DNA from: Lachancea thermotolerans CBS 6340
Lineage: Eukaryota > Ascomycota > Saccharomycetes > Saccharomycetales > Saccharomycetaceae
NCBI RefSeq assembly: GCF_000142805.1
Contig: NC_013082.1
Span: 1-64,000, forward strand
DNA length: 64,000 nucleotides
Reading direction: 5' to 3'
The first letter of the stretch is position 1. Every line of letters begins with the position of its first letter. The notes under the pieces were generated by a model, which was not told the DNA's origin, searched no databases, and saw nothing but the letters and a program-made list of their open reading frames with translations. Of this stretch, positions 51,436-61,553 are shown one piece after another. Both the position numbers and the translations under genes were made by a program.

Positions 51436-52404
51436 ATGTCTCATGATCGTACTGCCCCGAAGAATAGTATCGAACACAGTCGTAAGAGGAAGAGTAACGC
51501 TTCTCTTAAGGCAGCCGCCCATCTTCACAATAACAACTACACGGATCACTATATCCACACAGGCGCTCTACCACAAAAAAATGTGAGGAACACAGATAAC
51601 CCTGTTGAAGGATACCCTAACCTTCAAAAGCTGTTTCGCCTGAAAGAGAAGCAAATTGCAAATCATTCATCAGCGCCTTATGGTTGCAGGTTGGATATCG
51701 ATGAGATGGTGCCAACCCTGAAGAATTGGATACACAATGAAAAAATAGTATTTGATGTTGTTATGATTGGGTGCTTAACAGACAACCAATTCATATACCC
51801 ATTGCTCACAGGACTTCCTATCGACAAGCTAATTTCAAAGCCAGGATTCTTATTCATATGGGGTAGCGCTCAAAAAATAAACGAGCTGACGCGGCTGTTA
51901 CAGAACGACGGATGGGCCAAGAAGTTTAGAAAAAGTGAAGAGCTTGTCTTTATACCTATTGACAAGAAGTCACCGTTTTACCCTGGTCTTGATAATGATG
52001 ACCAAGTGCTATTTGAAAAGATGCAATGGCACTGCTGGATGTGTATAACGGGCACAGTTCGTCGTGCTACTGACGGTCATTTAATACACTGCAATGTTGA
52101 TACCGACTTGAGTATCGAAACAGAAAGCACTCGCAAGAGCGCTATACCATCTCACCTCTACAAAGTTGCTGAAAACTTTTCAACAGCGACAAGGCGACTA
52201 CATATCATTCCTGCAAGAACAGGTACTGAAACCCCTGTAAAAGTGAGACCTGGATGGGTGATAATGAGTCCTGACGTGATGCTAAACAACTTCGATTCTA
52301 AGCGTTATCGAGAAGACATAAATAAAGTTGGCGCACACCTTCCAATAAGGAATGAAATCGAACTGTTGAGGCCAAAAAGTCCCGTACAGAAGAGAAACTC
52401 TTAG
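51436..52404 (+). CDS. KAR4: Kar4, MT-A70-family karyogamy factor, 322 aa
   Basis: The first ATG is 51,436 (MSHDRTAPKNSIEHSRKRKS). From residue about 55 on, the protein follows S. cerevisiae Kar4 closely: GYPNLQKLFRLKEKQI, FDVVMIGCLTDNQFIYPLLT, LISKPGFLFIWGSAQKINEL, ELVFIPIDKKSPFYPGLD, QWHCWMCITGTVRRATDGHL and RPGWVIMSPDVML. Kar4 is a METTL14-like member of the mRNA m6A writer complex. It acts with Ste12 in mating and with Ime4 in meiosis. A longer frame (13 codons) has no ATG. Confidence 0.97.
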   Translation: MSHDRTAPKNSIEHSRKRKSNASLKAAAHLHNNNYTDHYIHTGALPQKNVRNTDNPVEGYPNLQKLFRLKEKQIANHSSAPYGCRLDIDEMVPTLKNWIHNEKIVFDVVMIGCLTDNQFIYPLLTGLPIDKLISKPGFLFIWGSAQKINELTRLLQNDGWAKKFRKSEELVFIPIDKKSPFYPGLDNDDQVLFEKMQWHCWMCITGTVRRATDGHLIHCNVDTDLSIETESTRKSAIPSHLYKVAENFSTATRRLHIIPARTGTETPVKVRPGWVIMSPDVMLNNFDSKRYREDINKVGAHLPIRNEIELLRPKSPVQKRNS

Positions 52405-52523
52405 CTTTGGTCGATTCCCGAAGCCGAGGGAATGACCCGAACGGCCAGTGGGAGAAGTCGCAATGTTTTTATTCTATACTTAATGCATAATCGCTATTCA
52501 GATACACGAAGTGGGCAACATGT

Positions 52524-54041
52524 TTATTTGAACCACTTAGGGACGCCTTCCTTGATTGGTCCCAAAAGTCCTTTCTGTTTGGGGACGTATTCAATACGGT
52601 GATAAGCGTTGATGTTCTTTCTTAAGACAATTTGGAAGCAGGTTGCCGATCCTTGTCTTGAGATAATAGTAGAGGTAGCCAAGAAATACTCCCAAACCCT
52701 AAACCACTTGACCCCGTATTTGTTAACGACAGAGTCCTTGTTGCCCATCCAATTCCGGTACCATCTCCACAAAGTAGCTGAATAGTGAACGCCGATGTTG
52801 TCGATAGAAACCACCTCGAAGCCAGAGCCCTCGAGTTTGCCGACGACAAAGTCCAAAGGCGTCGAAGCGTCAGCACCAGGGAAAATATATTTGTTCATGA
52901 ACAAACCCCAGATGAGGTCTTCGTACTGCCAAGATTTTCTCAACCCGGCGTATTGCAAATAAAACAAACCATCATCTTCAAGCATATCATAAACCTGTTG
53001 TAAAAAGGCACCAAATTTTCTGATTCCTACGTGCTCCGCCATTTCCAAGCAGGTGATTTTGTCATATTTCTTTCCCTCAGCAGTCGCCATAGGTGTATCT
53101 CTATAATCCAAACACAGAATACGTGACTGAGTCTCGGAAATTCCTTGCAATTCAAGCTTTTCATTGCCCCATTTAGTTTGATTTCTTCCTAATGTGATAC
53201 CAGTGACTTTAGCACCACAAACCTTTGAAGCGTAAGCAGCCAAGGTTCCCCAGCCACAGCCCAAGTCCAGCAAATATTCTCCAGCCTTCAGGTCAATTTT
53301 GTCGCACACAACCTTCAGTTTGTTGTCCTGAAGTTGTTCGAGAGTTTCCTCGGACTCAATGTCAGAGATCACACCACTCGTGTATACCATTCTAGGACCC
53401 AAAAACCAAGCGTAGAAGTCGTCACCGCGGTCGTAGTGGTCCCTGACCTGTTCTTCGTCCTGGGATCTGGTGTGCATGATAACTTCAGGGATCATGCCAA
53501 ACAAGAAGAATTTGAACAAGGACAAGGTGAAAGAGAACTGTGCCCAGTCATGTCTGTATTCTAAGATTTCAAGGGCATCTCCATTAAACGAAACTTTGTT
53601 AGCAAAATAAAGCTCGTGGAAAGTTTCCATTGGAATCTTTTTGTCATGATACTTCCTGGCTAGCCTATCATCATGGAAAGTCAAGTAGTGTTCAATTGGC
53701 TTACCAGGAAGCTTACACTTCTCGTTCAAACGGGGGGAAAAGGTTGATGCCAAGGTCCAGTAGGCCATCAAGATGGGCAGAACAAAAAGCAAGAAAAAGA
53801 ACACAAAAGTTTTGGTTCCACCGCCCAACTTCCTCGTCACGTAGAAGGGAATCCCGGTAATAAGGGCAAGAACGAGAAGGTTCGAAAAGTGCTTCGAAGA
53901 TGGCCCCTCAGCCGGTAGGGGAGCATTTTTGATAGCCGGCGAATCCGTAGTTCTAACGCCAAACTTGGTGTTCGAGGGCTCAGGATTGGGAGCCGCAGGC
54001 GTCTCTTGAAAATCAAGTCCTCCGAAAGTGTAGGAAGGCAT
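52524..54041 (-). CDS. MTS1: sphingolipid C9-methyltransferase (cyclopropane-synthase family), 505 aa
   Basis: Starts at ATG 54,041 (MPSYTFGGLDFQETPAAP); 15 further codons upstream are open without ATG. Two membrane segments are at residues about 55-100 (NLLVLALITGIPFYV, TFVFFFLLFVLPILMAYW). A class I methyltransferase of the cyclopropane fatty-acid synthase type follows: DHYDRGDDFYAWFLGPRMVY, LLDLGCGWGTLAAYA, ITLGRNQTKWG, CLEMAEHVGI and FLQQVYDMLEDDG. In fungi this enzyme adds the C9 methyl group to the sphingoid base of glucosylceramide. S. cerevisiae lacks it, while Kluyveromyces, Lachancea and Candida have it. Its presence implies that the organism makes glucosylceramide. Confidence 0.95.
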   Translation of the reverse strand: MPSYTFGGLDFQETPAAPNPEPSNTKFGVRTTDSPAIKNAPLPAEGPSSKHFSNLLVLALITGIPFYVTRKLGGGTKTFVFFFLLFVLPILMAYWTLASTFSPRLNEKCKLPGKPIEHYLTFHDDRLARKYHDKKIPMETFHELYFANKVSFNGDALEILEYRHDWAQFSFTLSLFKFFLFGMIPEVIMHTRSQDEEQVRDHYDRGDDFYAWFLGPRMVYTSGVISDIESEETLEQLQDNKLKVVCDKIDLKAGEYLLDLGCGWGTLAAYASKVCGAKVTGITLGRNQTKWGNEKLELQGISETQSRILCLDYRDTPMATAEGKKYDKITCLEMAEHVGIRKFGAFLQQVYDMLEDDGLFYLQYAGLRKSWQYEDLIWGLFMNKYIFPGADASTPLDFVVGKLEGSGFEVVSIDNIGVHYSATLWRWYRNWMGNKDSVVNKYGVKWFRVWEYFLATSTIISRQGSATCFQIVLRKNINAYHRIEYVPKQKGLLGPIKEGVPKWFK

Positions 54042-55160
54042 GATGGTAAGCAGTGCGGTGTTGCTAACTGATTGCACTCTTGACAAGAATCCAAATACAT
54101 AACACGATATGAAAAAAAAAAAATGCTTCTAATTTTTCGTTCGAGGGCGCAATGGATCACTTTGTCTGCATTTGTCACAGTTTCAAGTCAAAACATAGGC
54201 AAGGGCCTGTGAAGCTCAGCGCTACAAACTGCTCAACTGCCCACCTGGAATTTTACATAATTGTCAACATCACCCGCTTCTTTACCAAAGAGTGACTGCC
54301 GCATATATACAACCTCTGGGACCTTGTCTGGTTTTTATGATGGTTATAACTACTTTTGCCAACCTGTCGTGCGGGCCACACGACAGACTAGACAGATGAT
54401 GAGCTTCAACAATGCAAAAACTGGCGAGAAGAACACATAACGCGATCATCTAGTACTTGAATTTTTACGCTAGAGTGAGTTGTGATTAGCACGCTCTTAT
54501 GGAGAATTTTACTGTGGAAGCACGCGGCGCGTGAACGACAGCCCTAGCATATAACAAGAAGTCATGGACACGCAATGTGTTAATAACGTAACCTTTAAAT
54601 ACTATGATAGAAAAAAAATTGCAAAAAAGCCATGAAGCCTCACCAAATTCTGAGATTCGTATCAATATCCTCCATTCAGTTTTAAAATCTACATCCTTGA
54701 GTATTTGCTGAACTTCGAATTCGAACGGGTTTCCTTCTACAAAAACACTAAAACAAGGTGCATTGTAGGTTAAGCTATTACAACTTATGGCACGGGGAGC
54801 GAAACAATTTGGAGTTACTTGTGATATATAATCCAATCCCCAAACTTAGAATTTGGCTCCTCAAAGAGCTTGGGGAGGGCGGTAACAAATTTTGATTGAA
54901 GCTAATCCGCTTCTTACTCTTTTTTTTAAATTTCCCGTGCGATTGCTGCCCATGATATCGGTGAAGGGACGTGGTTATAGTGTCTTTGTTGTTTCATGTG
55001 ATTTCAGCTGACGTTTAGTACAATTTACTTTTTCCTGTCCTTTGGTAAGCTGGGAAAAATTTTAGTAAAGCGATGAGATGAGATGAGCATCACTAACAAA
55101 CTCATAGAGCACAAGATACCTTTTAGCAACCACCGGGTCTAGTGAAAGAGTTGGACAACA
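54042..55160. promoter_or_regulatory. divergent intergenic region between MTS1 and SPB1, 1.1 kb
   Basis: Contains promoters for both genes; the SPB1 PAC/RRPE pair is listed separately. A 116-codon minus frame at 54,486-54,836 is not recognisable and I do not call it. Confidence 0.45.
55054..55082 (+). promoter_or_regulatory. RRPE and PAC elements of the SPB1 promoter
   Basis: GAAAAATTTT (RRPE) at 55,054-55,063 and GCGATGAGATGAG (PAC) at 55,070-55,082, about 80-107 bp before the SPB1 start. The same two words occur before KRR1. Confidence 0.92.
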
Positions 55161-57653
55161 ATGGGAAAAACTCAAAAGAAGAACAGTAAGGGCCGTTTGG
55201 ATAGGTACTACTACCTGGCTAAGGAGAAAGGCTACCGTGCCCGTTCTTCATTCAAAATCATACAAATAAATGAAAAGTTCGGCCACTTTATGGAGAAGTC
55301 CAAGGTCGTGATAGATTTATGCGCAGCCCCCGGTTCTTGGTGTCAAGTTGCCTCAAACCTGTGCCCAGTTAACTCCCTGATCATAGGTGTAGATATCGTG
55401 CCAATGAAGCCTATGCCAAACGTAATCACATTCCAGAGTGACATCACTACGGAAGACTGCCGCTCGAAGCTCAGGGGTTATATGAAGACCTGGAAGGCTG
55501 ATACTGTGCTACACGATGGTGCTCCTAATGTTGGTTTAGGCTGGGCTCAAGACGCCTTCACTCAGTCACACCTAACATTGCAGGCCTTGAAACTTGCTGT
55601 GGAGAATCTTGTTGTGGGCGGTACTTTTGTCACTAAAATTTTCAGATCCAAAGATTATAACAAACTTATCTGGGTCTTCAGTCAACTTTTCGACAAGGTT
55701 GAGGCCACCAAACCACCAGCGTCCAGAAATGTGTCTGCCGAAATTTTCGTAGTGTGCAAGGGATTTAAGGCACCTAAGAAGCTTGACTCGAGACTGCTAG
55801 ATGCTAGAGAAGTTTTCGAAGAGCTCCCCGATGGTCCTCAAAACAATGAGGCAAAGATTTTCAACCCAGAGAAAAAGGTGAGGAAGAGACAGGGTTACGA
55901 AGAAGGCGACTATCTGTTATACCACCATAAGCCCATTATGGAGTTTGTGAAATGTGAAGACCCCATCGACATGCTAGGCAACCTCAACAAATTCACTGTT
56001 AATTCTGAAGACCATGAATGGAAGATTTTGAAGAAGCTCAAGCAGACGACGCCAGAATTCATGATGTGTATAGAAGATTTGAAGGTTCTTGGTAAAAAGG
56101 ATTTCAAAATGATTCTCAAATGGAGGAAGGCTGCCCGGGAACTACTGGGGATAGAGAAAGAAGAAGAACCAGTGGTTGAGACAACCCATTTGACCGAAGA
56201 GGAACAGATTCAATCTGAAGTGCAAGCGCTACAAGAGAAACAAAGGCTATCTCAAAAGCGTGAAAAGAGAAAGAAGAATGAAATGAAGCAGAAGGAGCTA
56301 ACTAGAATGCAGATGAACATGCTGACGCCAATGGACATTGGTGTCGAATCCGCGGAGCTGGGGAGAGAGTCACTCTTCAATCTTAAATCTGCAGAAAAGA
56401 CAGGAATTTTGGACAAACTGGCGAAGGGTAAGAGAAGAATGGTATTCACGCAAGGAGAGCTGGCACAAGATAATGACGTTCACATCGCGGATGACGCTCC
56501 TCTTGCTGACCGTGACGATGCTGCTGAAGCTGACGAGTTGGAATCTCAACTAAACTCCATGTACCAAAACTACAAGGAGAAAAAGGCTGAGAAAGACGCG
56601 AAGTATCGTGCAAAACAGGCTCGTGGTGGCGACGACAATGAGTGGACAGGATTCGGTGACGAAGACAGCGAACACAGTTCTGCTGTTGAAGATGATCATG
56701 TTAGTGAAGATGAGAATTCGGATCTCTCTGACTCTGATGATGATGAAGCAATCAACCGGCTAATAGCTAAAATGAAGAATAAAGAGGGAGAAAATGGCTT
56801 GAGCTCAAAGGCTCAAGCCTTGTTCAATCAATCCATTTTCGAAGGCGTCGAGGCAGATTTGCCAGCTCCGGAGGAACCAGTAAATGCTTCTGTGACTGCA
56901 CACGTTGAGAGGCTCGAAAGCCTTGGAAAGAACCAAGGAGATGAAAACAATCTGAGCCAAGAGAGCAGTAGTGATTCTGAAAATTCTGATTTTGAAGTGG
57001 TGGCTAGAGAGGATGAAGACCAAGTCATGGATTCAGATTTCGACTCGGACGATGAGAACCAGTCCCAGAAAGAGAAACACGCCGAAGAAATAGATATCGC
57101 GACAGTCGAAGCTATGACACTGGCTCATCAATTAGCTTTGGGTCAGAGAACAAAGCATGACTTGGTTGATGAAGGGTACAACAGATACGCGTTCCGTGAT
57201 ACTGAAAACCTGCCCGAATGGTTCCTGGAAGATGAAAGACCTCATTCAAAGATAAACAGACCGATCACTAAAGAAGCTGCAATTGCCATCAAGGAAAAGA
57301 TGAAGGCGCTTAACGCAAGACCTATCAAAAAGGTTGCTGAAGCCAAAGCTAGAAAGGCAATGCGCGCTGTGGCCCGTTTGGAGAAGATAAAAAAGAAGGC
57401 CGGTTTGATCAACGATGATGGTGACAAATCTGAAAAAGATAAGGCCGATGAAATCGCCAAGTTAATGAGGAAGGTTACCAAGAAGCAAAAGCAGAAGCCT
57501 AAGGTTACCCTAGTTGTAGCTACTGGCAAAAACAGAGGCTTATCGGGCAGGCCCAAGGGTGTGAAGGGTAAATATAAGATGGTGGATGGTGTCTTAAAGA
57601 ATGAGCAGCGCGCCTTAAAACGTATTGCAAAGAAGCATCACAAGAAGAAATAG
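55161..57653 (+). CDS. SPB1: Spb1, 27S pre-rRNA 2'-O-methyltransferase, 830 aa
   Basis: The N-terminal FtsJ/RrmJ methyltransferase (residues 1-210) has MGKTQKKNSKGRLDRYYYLA, ARSSFKIIQINEKF, VIDLCAAPGSWCQVA (SAM site), DTVLHDGAPNVGLGW and FVTKIFRSKDYN (catalytic K-D-K-E set). A middle acidic and coiled region follows, then the conserved Spb1 C-terminal domain (YAFRDTENLPEWFLEDERPH, PKGVKGKYKMVDGVLKNEQR) and a Lys-rich end. It methylates the ribose of G2922 in the A-loop of 25S rRNA during nucleolar 60S assembly. Length matches S. cerevisiae (841). It is convergent with PBN1, with 49 bp between the stop codons. Confidence 0.98.
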   Translation: MGKTQKKNSKGRLDRYYYLAKEKGYRARSSFKIIQINEKFGHFMEKSKVVIDLCAAPGSWCQVASNLCPVNSLIIGVDIVPMKPMPNVITFQSDITTEDCRSKLRGYMKTWKADTVLHDGAPNVGLGWAQDAFTQSHLTLQALKLAVENLVVGGTFVTKIFRSKDYNKLIWVFSQLFDKVEATKPPASRNVSAEIFVVCKGFKAPKKLDSRLLDAREVFEELPDGPQNNEAKIFNPEKKVRKRQGYEEGDYLLYHHKPIMEFVKCEDPIDMLGNLNKFTVNSEDHEWKILKKLKQTTPEFMMCIEDLKVLGKKDFKMILKWRKAARELLGIEKEEEPVVETTHLTEEEQIQSEVQALQEKQRLSQKREKRKKNEMKQKELTRMQMNMLTPMDIGVESAELGRESLFNLKSAEKTGILDKLAKGKRRMVFTQGELAQDNDVHIADDAPLADRDDAAEADELESQLNSMYQNYKEKKAEKDAKYRAKQARGGDDNEWTGFGDEDSEHSSAVEDDHVSEDENSDLSDSDDDEAINRLIAKMKNKEGENGLSSKAQALFNQSIFEGVEADLPAPEEPVNASVTAHVERLESLGKNQGDENNLSQESSSDSENSDFEVVAREDEDQVMDSDFDSDDENQSQKEKHAEEIDIATVEAMTLAHQLALGQRTKHDLVDEGYNRYAFRDTENLPEWFLEDERPHSKINRPITKEAAIAIKEKMKALNARPIKKVAEAKARKAMRAVARLEKIKKKAGLINDDGDKSEKDKADEIAKLMRKVTKKQKQKPKVTLVVATGKNRGLSGRPKGVKGKYKMVDGVLKNEQRALKRIAKKHHKKK

Positions 57654-57702
57654 AGCGCATTCTCACAGTACAGCTCAAATCCATAATCAATTTAATATAT
57701 TA

Positions 57703-58947
57703 TTATCTTTGACTGTTTTGTCTTGTATATACTTTGATCAGTAAATACGCAACTGAAAGGACGAGGCACATGGAAGTCACAAGCCATACAGCTTGAAAAT
57801 CATTAGTATTTGCAGCTGGTACAGACACGCTAAGGGTCGCGCTGTGAAAATGTTGAAATACTGTGTCATTTGTGAAAAATGATTCAAGACCCAAACTCCG
57901 CGTATAAAAAGGGTTGTTCTGAACTTCCATATTACCGGTGTCACACGCTCGAAACACTATTGGACTGTAATGAATATGCTTGAAGCCGCCCCGAGCCCGA
58001 GGCTTTACATATCTAGTGTGCAACTGAATATCGTTGAGCTGCCCTGGTTTCAAGGAAAAAAGTGATTCAAAACCCCAAGTGTCGTCGCCTATTTTGTACT
58101 CAGGCAATTCTAAATCATCAGCCCCAGCAACAAATATCGGAGATGACTGGAACTTGTCGATGAAGAGGCCCGTCGGAGCTGCGAGGTACATAAAATGCCT
58201 GCAATGTTCAGAAGAGGTCTCTCCACGGAGATCAACCCTAACTGTAGGATGAAGCCCAACTGGGCCGACCTGTTCTACAACAGTGGTAGAATTTATGGAC
58301 ATATTGTGTGCCTGCTGATAAAAAAGATATGTCTTCTGGCATTTGTCAATTTGACCCGTAAAGGACCATGTACACCGGAGCCCGTTCAGGTTTGCATCAA
58401 GCTGGTCACTTGGCTCAGCGAAAAACAAGCCAACTTCTAGCCTACCATACGCTTCTTCGTATCTGAGCGTTTCATTGAAACCATCCTTAATTGCATAGTA
58501 TTCGTTCACATGAATTTTATCATCCACCACAATGTCGTAGTCCCTATCCTTCAACCTTAGCTCGGTTAGATTGAAGTCTTTTGGTAAAAAACGACTAATC
58601 AAAGAATCATCATAATCATTAGAGTGCAGTAAATCGTACTTTGCAGAGCGTATAGCTCCAGGTGTGCGTTCTGAATCCCCGGAAACATAGATGTTCAAGC
58701 CGCTCGATAAAGGAGGGGCAATAGCACTGATACCTGGACTTTCAGGGCTTTTCCATGTTATTCTCAGTGTTTTAAAGCTCTTGTTTATATTATGAGGGAG
58801 CTCTGATGTTGCTCGACGTTGAACGAGCTGCCCTCGCCCTTTGATCACTATACTATCCAGTGCGTTTACGGAGTTTTGCTGAAGGTCCTCCGCATCCTCA
58901 AATAAGATTGTAACCCTCGTTTTGTCGTTCTTCCTCGACGTATTCAT
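57703..58947 (-). CDS. PBN1: Pbn1, GPI mannosyltransferase I subunit (PIG-X type), 414 aa
   Basis: Length equals that of S. cerevisiae Pbn1 (416). The N-terminal half is lumenal. The PIG-X/PBN1 core contains LRYEEAYGRLEVGLFFAEPS, VDLRGETSSEHCRHFMYLAA and LNDIQLHTRYVKPRARGGFK with HIHYSPIVFRACD. A single membrane helix near the C-terminus reads AVWLVTSMCLVLSVAYLLIKV. Pbn1 and Gpi14 form the ER enzyme that adds the first mannose to GPI, and Pbn1 acts as an ER chaperone. Synteny with YCL052C next to SPB1 supports the call. Confidence 0.93.
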   Translation of the reverse strand: MNTSRKNDKTRVTILFEDAEDLQQNSVNALDSIVIKGRGQLVQRRATSELPHNINKSFKTLRITWKSPESPGISAIAPPLSSGLNIYVSGDSERTPGAIRSAKYDLLHSNDYDDSLISRFLPKDFNLTELRLKDRDYDIVVDDKIHVNEYYAIKDGFNETLRYEEAYGRLEVGLFFAEPSDQLDANLNGLRCTWSFTGQIDKCQKTYLFYQQAHNMSINSTTVVEQVGPVGLHPTVRVDLRGETSSEHCRHFMYLAAPTGLFIDKFQSSPIFVAGADDLELPEYKIGDDTWGFESLFSLKPGQLNDIQLHTRYVKPRARGGFKHIHYSPIVFRACDTGNMEVQNNPFYTRSLGLESFFTNDTVFQHFHSATLSVSVPAANTNDFQAVWLVTSMCLVLSVAYLLIKVYTRQNSQR

Positions 58948-59374
58948 ACTGTCAAGCTAATTCAGTAATGATACCTCAACCCTTATTGATAATGTTCTCG
59001 TGTCCGCTGTTAGTTTAGGTGTGATAGCAAGAAAAATTTCTTAGCGATACGATACAGTGCATTCTTTCAATAGAAAACTGTTCGATATAGCCTGCGAAGC
59101 CTCAATTTGGTGGCCAGAGAAAGGTAGCCGCACGCCCACCGATTGTGGAAGGTCCAGCTTCATTAGACTGAGGATTTTTTCGCCAAAAAACCGCTGGCAG
59201 GTTCTTGAAGAATTTTGTTTTCAGTTTGATCCTAGGAGAACTGGTTAACAAGCTTGGGCATAGAAACAAAAGGAAATTGGCGCTTTGCCTCAGGCGCGTT
59301 TCTAGCAACACATATATCCCAACTATTTGTCATTCGTTTTTCGGCTTATAAAGCGCTCATCGGTCAAAAGGCAG
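58948..59374. promoter_or_regulatory. divergent PBN1/LRE1 intergenic region
   Basis: 427 bp with promoters for both genes; no specific element recognised. Confidence 0.45.
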
Positions 59375-60589
59375 ATGATGGACGCTGACCGACTGAAGGT
59401 GCCCTCTTCTGGCGAACCATTGGCGCCGGGAGACTGTACACCATCAAGAAGAGGGCATCGCCATAAGCGGTCTTTCGCAATTTCCCAGGACCTAGATTTT
59501 CTTCGGCAACCACCAGGAACTCCACAAGAGAAACCAACACATCAGACATCTCCACCTGTTCAACATAGCGATATGAGTCCTCGCTTTTTTATGAGCGAGG
59601 AATCAACGTTCTCGCATGATGTTCCAAACGCAATAATTGACTTAGACGATGCTCTCACCACCAAGCCACAATCGTTTACCTCCCATAGAAGAGCCGAGTC
59701 AGCACCAGCAAATTTGATATTACCTTTTAAAATAGAGCCCTCAAAGCCTCCTGCACAACCACTCCGTATTGAAGAGGAAGACTCTGAGAGTGATAACGAA
59801 TATGTTCTTCATGACTCTTTAATGTCACCCTTGCGTGCTAAGTCCCAGTCACCTTTCTTAAAAAGCCCTTCAGCCTCTACAAAATCTCCTCAACCCGCCA
59901 GGAGAAGCCAATATAACAACAATGCTCTCAAGATTAACAAGCAAAAAGAGAGATATTTAAATTACTCAAAACAGCTACCTGCTGCCGGCTCACAGATACA
60001 AAATCAATGCTGTCCTCAGGAACCTTCCTCCACATCTCTTTCTTCGGACTTGACGTCTGAGGCAACAACGCCAGCTGCAACCGTCAATACCCCCAACACG
60101 CCTATCTTTTCTGTCTTGAAGTTTTCAGGCAGGTCGCCGAGTCCACGAAAGACCTTTAACTTCGAGAGCCAGGTGTATGATTTACCATCGACTGATAGTG
60201 CCGTTAGTGACGACGGCAAAGACGCGGATGATGGGAACACTCTGACGTTTACAGTCACTAACGCAACTTACGAACCGATGCATAGGCGATCCAAAAGTGT
60301 TGCTGCTTGTGAAGCTTCGGAAGGGCTCCGAATACCGAAGGAAATCCTACTTGGAGAACCGGGCGGTAGTGTCGATTTATCAAAAACGGTGACAGATCCT
60401 AAAGGCGAAGCAGCACCATCATCTAAGCTAGAAAAACCGTTTAAAGCCTCTGTCTCTGGCTCATATGAAAACCGCAGTGTCAGCGATAGTGCTGTAGTAA
60501 ATGATAAAATATCTGGTTCACACTCTAGGCGAAGGGGAAAGCTGAACATTCTCTCGTCCATTTTCTCGCGGCTCAAGAGCTCGAAGTGA
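59375..60589 (+). CDS. LRE1: Lre1/Hlr1-like regulator of the Cbk1 (RAM) pathway, 404 aa
   Basis: First ATG in frame at 59,375 (MMDADRLKVPSSGEPLAPGD). The protein is mostly disordered and Ser/Pro-rich. It has conserved short blocks: GHRHKRSFAISQDLDFLRQP, SHRRAESAPANLILPFKIEP, NALKINKQKERYLNYSKQLP, TPIFSVLKFSGRSPSPRK and YEPMHRRSKSVA. HRRAES and HRRSKS fit the H-x-R-x-x-S site of the Cbk1 kinase, the partner and target of Lre1 in S. cerevisiae. It is shorter than Lre1 (583). Position after PBN1 matches YCL051W. Its paralog Hlr1 arose in the whole-genome duplication, so one gene is expected here. Confidence 0.85.
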   Translation: MMDADRLKVPSSGEPLAPGDCTPSRRGHRHKRSFAISQDLDFLRQPPGTPQEKPTHQTSPPVQHSDMSPRFFMSEESTFSHDVPNAIIDLDDALTTKPQSFTSHRRAESAPANLILPFKIEPSKPPAQPLRIEEEDSESDNEYVLHDSLMSPLRAKSQSPFLKSPSASTKSPQPARRSQYNNNALKINKQKERYLNYSKQLPAAGSQIQNQCCPQEPSSTSLSSDLTSEATTPAATVNTPNTPIFSVLKFSGRSPSPRKTFNFESQVYDLPSTDSAVSDDGKDADDGNTLTFTVTNATYEPMHRRSKSVAACEASEGLRIPKEILLGEPGGSVDLSKTVTDPKGEAAPSSKLEKPFKASVSGSYENRSVSDSAVVNDKISGSHSRRRGKLNILSSIFSRLKSSK

Positions 60590-60933
60590 TCACATTATAA
60601 TTTCACCCGTTCTACAACAAATTTTAATGATTAATGCCCCTCTCGTCCTCTTACAACTAAGATGGTCTTACTGCTTAGCATATTTCATCTTTCCAAAGCT
60701 TCTCTGTAATAATAAAGTATATCTATACAAAATGTGTAATTCAAGTTCGAATGTCATCATGTCATCAAAAAGTGTATGTTTTACTTAAGCTCTACACATA
60801 AGACAATTTTGCTATTCTCAAAGAAACCTTGAAGCAGGTTCTCTGCCCGAAAAACCATAACCGGCCATCAGTGATGCGTGTATGGCCATAAATAAATCTA
60901 GTATTCGAAAATGAATATGTAAAACACGCGCGA
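60590..60933. terminator. 3' region between convergent LRE1 and QCR7
   Basis: 344 bp between two stop codons. It is AT-rich with TATATCTATAC and AATAAA-like words, as in yeast polyadenylation regions. No gene seen. Confidence 0.4.
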
Positions 60934-61320
60934 TCATTTGGTAGTCAACTGCAAGTTGTCCAACTCTTCTCTCTCCTTAGCTTCAGCTTCAGCTTCCAAT
61001 AGATATGGTGTCAAATACAAGGTGTCCTCCTCAGGTTTAACCCACTGACTCTTGGGCAGCAAATGGTGAGTGAGTTCTGATTGGTGGGCCCTTATCATTC
61101 TGAAAGCTCTAGCATATCCTTCATCCTCTGGCAGTCTTCTCAAGGCAGTTTGAGCAATGTCGTTCTCCTCGGCAATGATGTCGTCGAATTTCAATCCCAG
61201 TTGTCTGTATCCAGCAAATTTAACGAACTGTTGCGCAACAGGCACAACGACCTTTGACAAGGCGGGCGATCTCAAAATGAAATCACCCATTTTAACTATA
61301 GATGTGATAGTTTGCGGCAT
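60934..61320 (-). CDS. QCR7: Qcr7, subunit 7 of ubiquinol-cytochrome c reductase, 128 aa
   Basis: Matches S. cerevisiae Qcr7 (127 aa) from end to end: [96 protein letters not shown]. It lies on the matrix side of respiratory complex III and is needed to assemble cytochrome b. The order QCR7-APA-CAB1 is that of YDR529C-YDR530C-YDR531W. Confidence 0.98.
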   Translation of the reverse strand: MPQTITSIVKMGDFILRSPALSKVVVPVAQQFVKFAGYRQLGLKFDDIIAEENDIAQTALRRLPEDEGYARAFRMIRAHQSELTHHLLPKSQWVKPEEDTLYLTPYLLEAEAEAKEREELDNLQLTTK

Positions 61321-61553
61321 TTGTGTTTGTAAAGCTGTCTTATTGTGTGTAATGGTCTGGTTCCTTGAACTTGGGATTTAACGGACAAATTCAATTATGG
61401 ACAATTTTTTACCAGGCTCAATAGCTAGTACCTTCGTACAGAAGTTCAGAAAATTCGAGTATGATTGGCCGAAGGTCACGTTTTATACACGCGACAATGT
61501 TAGATGAGATGTCTTAGACTACATTAAGGTCGTACTTAAGTCCTGAAGCCCAA